The notes under the pieces were generated by a model, which saw only the letters and a list, made by a program, of their open reading frames with translations, did not search any database and was not told the origin of the DNA. A stretch of DNA of 6,767 bases from Bordetella parapertussis (GTDB lineage Bacteria; Pseudomonadota; Gammaproteobacteria; Burkholderiales; Burkholderiaceae_B): assembly GCA_945911685.1 (NCBI GenBank), contig CAMEAW010000152.1, forward strand, positions 1-6,767, written 5' to 3'. Position numbers and translations under genes: made by a program. This document shows, piece by piece, positions 1 to 5,958 of this stretch (positions are counted from its first letter, which is position 1; each line of letters opens with the position of its first letter).

Positions 1-552
1 GTGGGTGTGTTGGGCAGCCTGATTCTTGCTGCGTTGTCTGGTGCACTGACCTGGAGCTCTCTCAGCGACTCGATCATGAGCGCAATGAAAACCTCTTGCA
101 TGATCGCGCTGATCTTATCGTGCGCAGCCTTTTTGGGCTTAGCCATGGACTATTCTGGGGTGCCGAGGTTGCTTGCAGAATGGATCACCGGAATGAATCT
201 AAGCCCGGTGCATCTGATCGCATACTTAACAGTACTTTTTATTATTCTGGGTTGTTTTATTGACGGCATCTCGATCGTTGTGATCGTCAGTTCAATCATC
301 CTTCCGGCCATTAAGCTCGCTGGTATTGACTTGATTTGGTTTGGGATCTATTTGGTATTGGTGGTTGAAATGTCGCTGATCACCCCGCCTGTCGGCATGA
401 ATTTATTTCTACTGCAAGGCATGACAGGAAAAAGTCTTGCCTTCGTTTCCAGAGCGTCGTTTCCGTTCTTTATTTTGTTAGTGCTTGCGGTCGCGCTACT
501 TTGGTACGTACCTGAGGTGGCGACATGGTTACCGTCAAAAATGATGTCTTAG
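1..552 (+). CDS. dctM: TRAP transporter large permease (DctM family), C-terminal part, 5' end outside window
   Basis: This is the C-terminal 183 residues of a DctM large permease, the membrane subunit that moves solute across the inner membrane using an ion gradient. It aligns by eye along its whole length with the last ~190 residues of the fused permease at 1484-3511. Both share an IWFGIYLV stretch (here residues 112-119), the LITPPVGM motif (126-133), a following FxLxG segment, and a WLPSK ending. The GTG at position 1 is almost certainly an internal Val: the paralogue reads TPTEAG just before the matching point, so the gene enters from the left. About four or five hydrophobic segments are visible. 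At least ~240 residues are missing, more if this protein is also a DctQM fusion. The SDR gene follows on the same strand after 109 bp and could be co-transcribed. The family is secure; the substrate is unknown. The symbol is given at family level. Confidence 0.93.
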   Translation: MGVLGSLILAALSGALTWSSLSDSIMSAMKTSCMIALILSCAAFLGLAMDYSGVPRLLAEWITGMNLSPVHLIAYLTVLFIILGCFIDGISIVVIVSSIILPAIKLAGIDLIWFGIYLVLVVEMSLITPPVGMNLFLLQGMTGKSLAFVSRASFPFFILLVLAVALLWYVPEVATWLPSKMMS

Positions 553-569
553 GTTTGCAATCAGATCAA

Positions 570-585
570 CGAACTGGTTAGTTCG
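570..585 (+). terminator. Small perfect hairpin after the dctM stop, possible weak terminator or attenuator
   Basis: CGAACT and AGTTCG form a perfect 6-bp stem around a GGTT loop, starting 18 bases after the dctM stop codon. No T-tract follows (the next bases are GTATTGACG), so an efficient intrinsic terminator is unlikely. It may be an mRNA 3'-end stabiliser or a chance hairpin. The rest of the 553-661 spacer shows no convincing promoter. A TTGACG at 589-594 resembles a -35 box, but no good -10 lies at proper spacing. Confidence 0.25.
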
Positions 586-626
586 GTATTGACGAGCGAT
601 TGGAATTCAATTCAGAAACCGTGCCC

Positions 627-665
627 ATGGCAGAACAGAACACTTTACGTGCAGCGCAAAAATGA
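627..665 (+). CDS. Possible 12-codon upstream ORF overlapping the SDR start (ATGA)
   Basis: An ATG at 627 opens a reading frame encoding MAEQNTLRAAQK. It stops at the TGA at 663-665, which overlaps the SDR start ATG at 662 in the ATGA arrangement typical of translational coupling. The frame is open upstream as far as a stop at 579-581, so a GTG (621) or TTG (600) start is also possible. No clear Shine-Dalgarno sequence precedes any of these starts, and the peptide resembles nothing I recognise. It may be chance. Its interest is that the SDR gene itself lacks a visible ribosome binding site, so coupling to a leader ORF would explain how that gene is translated. Confidence 0.2.
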   Translation: MAEQNTLRAAQK

Positions 666-1420
666 TAACAACACCGTTATTACAAAACAAAACCATCATC
701 GTGACAGGTGCCTCAACAGGCATCGGCCAAGCTTTTGCTTTTGCTTGTGCTGAGCAAGGCGCAAACGTGGTAGTGGCCGACATGAACGAAGGCGATGAAA
801 CAGTCGAGTCGATTCAGAAAAAAGGCGGTCAGGCAACTTTTGTTCAGACAGATGTGGCCAACGAGGCTTCGGTAAAGGCGATGGCGGCGCATGCGCTTAA
901 CACCTATGGTCGCATTGATGGCTTAGTGAACAATGCCGCCTATTTTCGCGAGGTCAAACTTACACCCTTTGAAGAAATTGACTCAGCGATCTGGGATCGT
1001 ACGTTTGATGTCAATGTCAAAGGGGTGTGGCACTGTTGTAAAGCTGTGATGCCAGCCATGCGCGCTCAACAATCTGGCGCGATTGTCAACATCGCGTCGG
1101 TCGTCGCAGTAGCGGGCCAGCCTGGTTATTTGCATTACGTGGCAACCAAAGGTGCGGTTCTTGCAATGACCAAGGCACTCGCTAAAGAATGCGGGGGCAT
1201 CAATGTTCGGGTCAACGTCATTGCACCGGGCTTTGTCATCACTGATGCGACCAAAAACCGTCCGCTTGAATGGCAACAAAACTTCTTGAAAGCCCGCGCA
1301 CTCTCGCGCGAACAAAGCCCGCAGGATCTGGTCGGCACCGCTGTTTATCTCCTATCTGAAATGGCTGGCTTTGTTTCTGGACAAACCATCGTGGTCGATG
1401 GTGGCCATGTGATGTATTAA
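662..1420 (+). CDS. Classical short-chain dehydrogenase/reductase (SDR), substrate unknown
   Basis: This is a cytoplasmic NAD(P)-dependent oxidoreductase of 252 residues, the usual size for classical SDRs (FabG-like). The Rossmann fold shows the glycine-rich TGASTGIG at residues 15-22, the adenine-site aspartate D64, and NNAA at 90-93. The catalytic tetrad is complete: N118, S146, Y159 and K163 (S-x12-Y-x3-K), followed by PG at 189-190. D40 at the end of the second beta strand predicts a preference for NAD(H) over NADP(H). The C-terminal GQTIVVDGG (240-248) is the common SDR ending. No earlier in-frame start exists nearby and the first strand begins at residue 11, so ATG 662 fits, although no good Shine-Dalgarno is visible. 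The gene lies downstream of a DctM gene on the same strand and beside a second TRAP system, which suggests a catabolic alcohol or hydroxy-acid dehydrogenase rather than fatty-acid FabG (no acp, fabD or fabF nearby). That role is inference. Confidence 0.93.
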   Translation: MITTPLLQNKTIIVTGASTGIGQAFAFACAEQGANVVVADMNEGDETVESIQKKGGQATFVQTDVANEASVKAMAAHALNTYGRIDGLVNNAAYFREVKLTPFEEIDSAIWDRTFDVNVKGVWHCCKAVMPAMRAQQSGAIVNIASVVAVAGQPGYLHYVATKGAVLAMTKALAKECGGINVRVNVIAPGFVITDATKNRPLEWQQNFLKARALSREQSPQDLVGTAVYLLSEMAGFVSGQTIVVDGGHVMY

Positions 1421-1450
1421 CCACGCCCCGAGATATTTAGGGCATGGTTA
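1418..1450. terminator. Imperfect 11-bp inverted repeat spanning the SDR stop, between convergent genes
   Basis: The left arm (1418-1428) and right arm (1440-1450) pair over 11 positions with a single mismatch (C1424 against A1444), around an 11-base loop. The left arm begins with the SDR stop codon TAA. The repeat lies between two convergent genes, where a shared terminator is expected. Neither side has a real T-tract, so it would be a weak intrinsic terminator, or a 3'-end protecting hairpin. The remaining bases to the DctQM stop at 1484 hold nothing else I can name. Confidence 0.4.
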
Positions 1451-1483
1451 GTGGCGTTTCATGCATACATCAATCTCCAGTCG

Positions 1484-3511
1484 TTACTGAACTTTCGAAG
1501 GCAGCCAAGCAATCAGCTCGGGAAAAACAAACATAATCGCAACAAAAAGCAGAATGATCCCTACAAACGGCAACGAACCTATAGAAATTTCTTTCAAAGA
1601 TACGTTTCCACTTACGCCACGTAAAACAAACAACACCATACCAACAGGCGGCGTAATCAAGCCTACCTCAACCATGGTGACTAGATAAATACCAAACCAG
1701 ATTGGGTCAAAACCAAGCGCTATGACGACAGGGTACGTCACCGGCAAGGTCATCAGAATCATCGAGATCGACTCGACAAACATCCCGAGAACGACGTAGA
1801 TTAAGGAAATAAGGGCGATCACCACCCAGGGTGAAACATCCGCCCCTTTGATCGATTCAACCAGCGTACGCGGCACCTTTAGATAATCGAACACCCAACT
1901 GAGAATAGCTGCACCCACAACAATCAGCATGATGAAAGCCGTCACGCTTGCCGTTTCAACTGCCGTTTCATACAGCATCTTCCAGCTAAAGCGTCGGTAC
2001 ACCACACAAAGCGCTGCAGCCATTGCAGCACCGAGCGCACCAGCCTCTGTGGGAGTCGCGATACCCGCATAGAGCGAACCTAACACCGCTCCAATCACCG
2101 ACAAGAAGGGTAAGATATTCCCGATCGACGCAAATTTCTCTTGCCAAGAGTACCTACGTCCTGGCGGCGCTGAGCCTGGAATAGATTTAGACCAAATGTA
2201 CGCAGTGACCATAAACATGCTCGCCAACAATAGCCCGGGCACGATCCCTGCGATAAACAATACATTCACCGGCGCTCCCACGGTACTACCGTAAATAATC
2301 ATTGGAATGCTCGGCGGTATCATGATGCCAAGCGTTGCGCCGGCAGCTGTCACGCCATAAGTGAGCTTAGCGCTATACCCCCGCTTAATCATGTCGGGGC
2401 ACGCCACACGACCAAGTGTTGCCGCGGTTGCGACGCTCGAGCCTGACACCGCCGCAAAAATCGCTGAAGCCCCCACACTGGCATGAGCCAAGCCACCAGG
2501 CGTGCGACCAAACCAGCGTACAAGCGAATCAAACATCCTGCTGGTCACACCACTTTGCATCAACAAGGTACTCATTAATACAAACATGGGGACCGCGGTA
2601 AGCGTGAAGGAATTCACACTGCTCCACGCGCGTTCTGCAATTGTCAGAAGCTGTGGCTTGGGAAGTAACACGTATAGGCCGATGACACCCACCACACCCA
2701 GCGCGATGGCAATACGGACCCCCGCTAGCATGAGCCCCAAAATAGACAAGGACAGTAAAGCGCCAATCGCTAGAATAGGTGCAGTGCGCGCAAACCAAAG
2801 TAGTAAAACCAAGCCACCAATCGTAGCTGCCACAGCGAGAGCCATGCGCACGCCACTCAAGACGGCAATCAGCAAAATTATCACAACACAAATCTGAAGC
2901 GTGCCCCAATCGAGACGCATACCTTGAATCATCACAAGCTGACGACCACAGACCAACAAGCCCACAACTAAACCGACTAGCAGAAGCACGACTAACCAGG
3001 AACGCGCTGCCGTTCGCTCAACCTGCGCGTCAAGATTCTCACCTAGCAGGGAAAATCCAAACAACACAAAGCCAATTAGAATCGGCAACTCGGGAATCCA
3101 CTGCGGCGTAGAGAGCAATCCCCAGTCACGCGTCCCATTGACATATTCGCCGTATACGAATATTCCGGTCTGCCAGCAGCAAAACAACACGAAAAATACT
3201 GCAATCCAATTCGCATAGACCATAAACTCTTGCTGCCGCTTGCTAGACAACCTATCCACCAGGAGTTCGACGTAGATGTGGGCCCGTGCACGTTGCGCCG
3301 CCGCTAAGCCTAAAAAGGACACGGCAACTAGAATATAGGTTGCGATCTCAGTCACCCACGTGGTTGGCTCGTTCAGCACATAGCGCGCAAAAACCTCCCA
3401 ACATATAATTCCTGCGATCGCCAAGAGACCTAGGCCGCTCACCATTGCGGAGAGCTTACCTGCCTGATCCGCGAACACTGCCAGCATCGGACGTTTAGCC
3501 GTCGTACTCAT
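1484..3511 (-). CDS. dctQM: TRAP transporter fused small/large permease (DctQ-DctM)
   Basis: This 675-residue inner-membrane protein joins the two TRAP membrane subunits. Residues ~20-160 form the DctQ part: four hydrophobic segments with the family RY-x-LNEPT-x-W-x-E pattern (R43, Y44). Residues ~255-670 form DctM. Conserved DctM blocks include the small-residue AVSGSSVATAATLG stretch (354-367), GIMIPPSIP (395-403), TPTEAG (486-491) and LITPPVGM (618-625). The middle, ~170-250, carries extra hydrophobic helices and a GVR-x-A motif (220-224) that recurs at 264-268, like a duplicated first DctM helix. Fusions of this type are known (SiaQM of Haemophilus is about 616 residues), so this one is somewhat long. 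A GAGAGGT Shine-Dalgarno lies five bases before the ATG. The gene is divergent from dctP at 3629, its likely partner. Substrate is unknown; carboxylates and related acids are typical of the family. The fusion is one uninterrupted frame. Confidence 0.94.
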   Translation of the reverse strand: MSTTAKRPMLAVFADQAGKLSAMVSGLGLLAIAGIICWEVFARYVLNEPTTWVTEIATYILVAVSFLGLAAAQRARAHIYVELLVDRLSSKRQQEFMVYANWIAVFFVLFCCWQTGIFVYGEYVNGTRDWGLLSTPQWIPELPILIGFVLFGFSLLGENLDAQVERTAARSWLVVLLLVGLVVGLLVCGRQLVMIQGMRLDWGTLQICVVIILLIAVLSGVRMALAVAATIGGLVLLLWFARTAPILAIGALLSLSILGLMLAGVRIAIALGVVGVIGLYVLLPKPQLLTIAERAWSSVNSFTLTAVPMFVLMSTLLMQSGVTSRMFDSLVRWFGRTPGGLAHASVGASAIFAAVSGSSVATAATLGRVACPDMIKRGYSAKLTYGVTAAGATLGIMIPPSIPMIIYGSTVGAPVNVLFIAGIVPGLLLASMFMVTAYIWSKSIPGSAPPGRRYSWQEKFASIGNILPFLSVIGAVLGSLYAGIATPTEAGALGAAMAAALCVVYRRFSWKMLYETAVETASVTAFIMLIVVGAAILSWVFDYLKVPRTLVESIKGADVSPWVVIALISLIYVVLGMFVESISMILMTLPVTYPVVIALGFDPIWFGIYLVTMVEVGLITPPVGMVLFVLRGVSGNVSLKEISIGSLPFVGIILLFVAIMFVFPELIAWLPSKVQ

Positions 3512-3515
3512 GTCT

Positions 3516-3522
3516 ACCTCTC
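3516..3522 (-). promoter_or_regulatory. Ribosome binding site of dctQM
   Basis: On the minus strand GAGAGGT lies five bases upstream of the ATG at 3511-3509. It supports that start over internal ATG codons. Confidence 0.7.
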
Positions 3523-3614
3523 AAGTATTTATGTATTCGTCAAATCTCTTGTTAGATTCGATCGTTTATGGTGAACTGAGGCGATATCAACAATAAATAA
3601 GTCCATTCAACACC

Positions 3615-3622
3615 TAAGGAGA
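3615..3622 (+). promoter_or_regulatory. Ribosome binding site of dctP
   Basis: TAAGGAGA is a near-perfect Shine-Dalgarno six bases before ATG 3629. It decides in favour of that start rather than the second in-frame ATG at 3647 (the MKKS start), which would also give a normal signal peptide. Confidence 0.85.
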
Positions 3623-3628
3623 CTCTTC

Positions 3629-4639
3629 ATGCAAGTGAAAAATGTAATGAAAAAATCCGCCTTAGCGTTAATGCTGCTTTGCAGCGTAGCGCAAGCGCAG
3701 AACTTTGAATTTAATTTGGCTGTCATTTCCGCCCCAACAGACCCATACACGGTTGTGGTGCAAACGATTCCCGCACGTATCGCCAAAGCGACGGAGGGAC
3801 GCGTCAAGATCAATATCAGTGATTCACTAGTTCCGGGTACGCAAATCGTCTCAGCAGTGCGTGAGGGTCGAGTAGAAATGTCCGCAGGTCTACACACCTA
3901 CTTGACAGCCGAAGAGCCGCGCTTTGGTATTTTTAACTTGCCCGGCCTCATCGAAGGCATGGACGACTACAAAAAGGTAGGCGAAGCCTTCTGGTTTGCC
4001 GACACGCAAAAGATTTGGAAAGAGCGCTACAAATCAATTGTGTTGGCTGAAGGTGCCTGGTGTACACAAGCGCTTTTCTCAAAGACGCCCATTCACACAC
4101 TAGAAGATTTTCGTAACAAACGTCTACGCGTCCACAACCCCCAGACCGCTGTATTGATGAACGCACTCGGCGCCAAGCCTGTCCCGCTGGCACTACCCGA
4201 AGTCATGCCTTCGCTTGAACGCGGTGTAATCGACGGTTTGTTTACTTCGTCTTGTTACGGTAACGGTCAAGAATACTGGCGTGTTGCAAAGAACGTGCAG
4301 AACTGGAGCTTAGGTCCGATTAATGGTTGGGCCGTATTGATCAACGAAGATGTTTGGAATAAGTTGCCTGCTGACCTACAAGCGAAAGTGAAAGCTGAAA
4401 TGTTGCTGGTGCAAAAAGAAGCGCTAGAAACCCAAAGCAAATTTACTCAGGATGCATACGACAATATGAAAAAAAATGGCGCCCTATTGTGGGTAGCGCC
4501 TGCGTCAGAACGTGCGCGTTTATTTGATCCAAAATTTGTAAAACCCACCTATGACGCATGGCTTACGCGTGCCAAAGAAGTAGGCTTTGATGGTGACGCC
4601 TTTTTGGCACGTGTAAAGTCAGTACTAGGCAGAAACTAA
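3629..4639 (+). CDS. dctP: TRAP transporter periplasmic solute-binding protein (DctP family)
   Basis: This 336-residue protein is the extracytoplasmic receptor that captures solute and delivers it to the DctQM permease. Residues 1-23 are a Sec signal peptide: a basic start (K4, K8, K9), a hydrophobic core, and an AQA cleavage site before Q24. Mature length (~313) is normal for DctP. Family marks include FNLPGL (102-107), the LEDFRNKRLRVHN block (158-170), whose R167 matches the conserved arginine that binds the substrate carboxylate in this family, LPEVMPSLERGVIDGLFTS (189-207), and the W-x-VLINEDVWNKLP region (234-247). Two cysteines remain in the mature chain, C145 and C209, and could form a disulfide in the periplasm. 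C18 in the signal is not a lipobox because L16-L17 precede it. The gene is monocistronic: a strong terminator follows after 20 bases. Its permease is almost certainly the divergent DctQM at 1484-3511. The substrate is unknown; an organic acid is the default expectation. Confidence 0.94.
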   Translation: MQVKNVMKKSALALMLLCSVAQAQNFEFNLAVISAPTDPYTVVVQTIPARIAKATEGRVKINISDSLVPGTQIVSAVREGRVEMSAGLHTYLTAEEPRFGIFNLPGLIEGMDDYKKVGEAFWFADTQKIWKERYKSIVLAEGAWCTQALFSKTPIHTLEDFRNKRLRVHNPQTAVLMNALGAKPVPLALPEVMPSLERGVIDGLFTSSCYGNGQEYWRVAKNVQNWSLGPINGWAVLINEDVWNKLPADLQAKVKAEMLLVQKEALETQSKFTQDAYDNMKKNGALLWVAPASERARLFDPKFVKPTYDAWLTRAKEVGFDGDAFLARVKSVLGRN

Positions 4640-4659
4640 CTCGCTAAGCAGTCAGCAAC

Positions 4660-4694
4660 AAAAAGACGCGCGGAATGACTCGCGCGTCTTTTTT
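4660..4694. terminator. Strong intrinsic terminator after dctP, usable from both strands
   Basis: A perfect 13-bp stem (4660-4672 with 4681-4693) surrounds an 8-base GAATGACT loop. The stem core is GC-rich (GACGCGCG/CGCGCGTC). On the plus strand it ends in six T residues (4689-4694), and on the minus strand in five (complement of 4660-4664). It starts 20 bases after the dctP stop. Transcripts of the ABC operon would reach it about 160 bases after their last stop codon. It therefore probably ends both convergent transcripts. The rest of the 4640-4853 spacer contains no gene or other clear signal. Confidence 0.9.
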
Positions 4695-4853
4695 AATGCT
4701 AATGTTTTATGATTTACTGTCTTTCACTGCTTCAATTCTTTAATAAGTGACTTAACGAAAAATCCTATAACGAGGGTCTAAACTACGCCAAATAAAGTGA
4801 CTGTCGGCGCGCTTAGCTTCAGACCACTAGAGTGCATCTAGTTTCATCGATCG

Positions 4854-5954
4854 TCAAAGCACTTTGCCCGATACCTCGTCTATTAAATGCATATTAGTCA
4901 GATCCGCAACTAAGGTGATCGATTGCCCATCTTTGGCACCGGCAAGCGGGTTCACTCTGCCACACACTTCAACACCTTGAATGAAAAAATACACCATGGT
5001 CTCCATCCCCATGGGCTCTGTGACCTCTAACGTGACTTCAAAGCTATGGTGCCCGGGCTCACGGTGCGGACGCTCTTCGACGATGTGTTCAGGGCGCAGT
5101 CCAAACAGTAAAGAGGTACTGCTCAAATGGTCGCGATAGCGCGCTACCTTTTCTTGAGGCACCGGAAAGGCGATTTGATCGGTCAGACGCAACAGCAACT
5201 CACCCGAGTTTTCCTCAAGCCTACAGGGTATAAAGTTCATTGAAGGCGAGCCAATAAAACCCGCTACAAACTTAGTCGCTGGAAAGTGATAAAGCTCTTG
5301 TGGCGTGCCGACTTGCTCAATGCGCCCGGCATTCATGACAACGACTCTGTCGGCCAAGGTCATCGCCTCGACCTGATCGTGCGTGACATACACCGTTGTT
5401 GTCTTGACCTTCTGATGCACGCGTTTAATCTCGGTGCGCATCTGCACCCGCAGCTTGGCGTCTAGATTTGATAAGGGCTCGTCAAATAAAAAAACTTTGG
5501 GGTCTCTGACAATGGCTCGCCCCATCGCGACACGTTGACGTTGTCCGCCAGACAGTTGTTTGGGTTTACGCTGCAGCAGCTCTGAAATATCCAGAATCTT
5601 GGCCGCCGCGTTGACGCGCTCTGCGATCTGGGGCTTGGGTACTTTTTTGAGACGCAAGCCAAAAGACATATTTTCAAAGACTGTCATATGCGGGTACAGC
5701 GCATAGTTCTGAAAGACCATCGCAATGTCTCGATCTTTAGGCGGCACATCATTCACCACGTGATCGCCGATCAAGATGTCGCCACTGGTAATGTCTTCTA
5801 ACCCAGCGATCATGCGAAGGGTCGTACTTTTTCCGCATCCCGAGGGCCCGACTAAGACTAAAAACTCTTTATCGGCAATCTCCAAATCAATACCGCGAAC
5901 CGCCGGCGTATCGTCATAGTTTTTAACGAGTTGCTGCAACTTGACCTGAGCCAT
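4854..5954 (-). CDS. ugpC: ABC transporter ATP-binding protein, MalK/UgpC (CUT1) type
   Basis: This 366-residue cytoplasmic ATPase powers a binding-protein-dependent importer. In order it shows an A-loop Y13, Walker [10 protein letters not shown] (36-44), Q-loop Q82, signature LSGGQ (134-138), Walker B VFLFDEP with D158 and catalytic E159, D-loop SNLD, and H-loop H192 in THDQ. After the nucleotide-binding domain comes [10 protein letters not shown] (232-241), typical of the MalK/UgpC/MsmK group, and then a C-terminal OB-fold (TOBE-type) regulatory domain with FGLRPEH (284-290). Length matches the family (350-380). All catalytic residues are intact. It lies four bases downstream of the permease gene, with its Shine-Dalgarno inside that gene's last codons, so the two are one operon. 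The substrate is probably a sugar, polyol or glycerol phosphate, but ATPases of this group are often shared and do not reveal substrate. The symbol is family-level only. Confidence 0.95.
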   Translation of the reverse strand: MAQVKLQQLVKNYDDTPAVRGIDLEIADKEFLVLVGPSGCGKSTTLRMIAGLEDITSGDILIGDHVVNDVPPKDRDIAMVFQNYALYPHMTVFENMSFGLRLKKVPKPQIAERVNAAAKILDISELLQRKPKQLSGGQRQRVAMGRAIVRDPKVFLFDEPLSNLDAKLRVQMRTEIKRVHQKVKTTTVYVTHDQVEAMTLADRVVVMNAGRIEQVGTPQELYHFPATKFVAGFIGSPSMNFIPCRLEENSGELLLRLTDQIAFPVPQEKVARYRDHLSSTSLLFGLRPEHIVEERPHREPGHHSFEVTLEVTEPMGMETMVYFFIQGVEVCGRVNPLAGAKDGQSITLVADLTNMHLIDEVSGKVL

Positions 5955-5958
5955 TTGA

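Larger units (their letters stand above)
3512..3628. promoter_or_regulatory. Divergent intergenic region between dctQM and dctP
   Basis: This 117-bp AT-rich spacer must drive both genes outward unless distant promoters are used. I looked for sigma-70 pairs on both strands. TTGTTA (3549-3554, plus) and TTGACG (3543-3538, minus) resemble -35 boxes, but neither has a fitting -10 at 16-18 bp, so no promoter is claimed. A CGATCG palindrome sits at 3559-3564 near the middle. No clear long operator is visible. Shared control of the two divergent genes is an inference from layout. Confidence 0.5.

Noticed and set aside
1..552. Left-edge permease as a complete small protein starting at GTG 1
   Set aside because: It lacks the N-terminal half of DctM and aligns only with the end of the paralogue, so the GTG is an internal codon at the window edge.
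983..1424. Several minus-strand open frames of 61-110 codons opposite the SDR gene
   Set aside because: They overlap a complete SDR with all catalytic residues, have no family resemblance or ribosome binding site, and are antisense shadows.
2416..2909. Open frames on both strands overlapping the DctQM gene
   Set aside because: They lie inside a well-supported permease frame, and their compositions look like out-of-frame reading.
3676..3700. Lipoprotein signal in DctP because of C18 in the hydrophobic core
   Set aside because: The residues before C18 are Leu-Leu, not the small residue a lipobox needs, and a good AQA signal peptidase I site follows.
4745..4802. Direct repeat AAGTGACT at 4745-4752 and 4795-4802, spaced exactly 50 bp
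   Set aside because: There are only two 8-base copies in an AT-rich terminator region, which is likely chance; no promoter needs an operator here.
4826..4842. Small hairpin (ACTAGA/TCTAGT, 5-base loop) just after the ABC ATPase stop
   Set aside because: It has only six AT-rich base pairs and no T-tract downstream on the minus strand; the 4660-4694 hairpin is far stronger.
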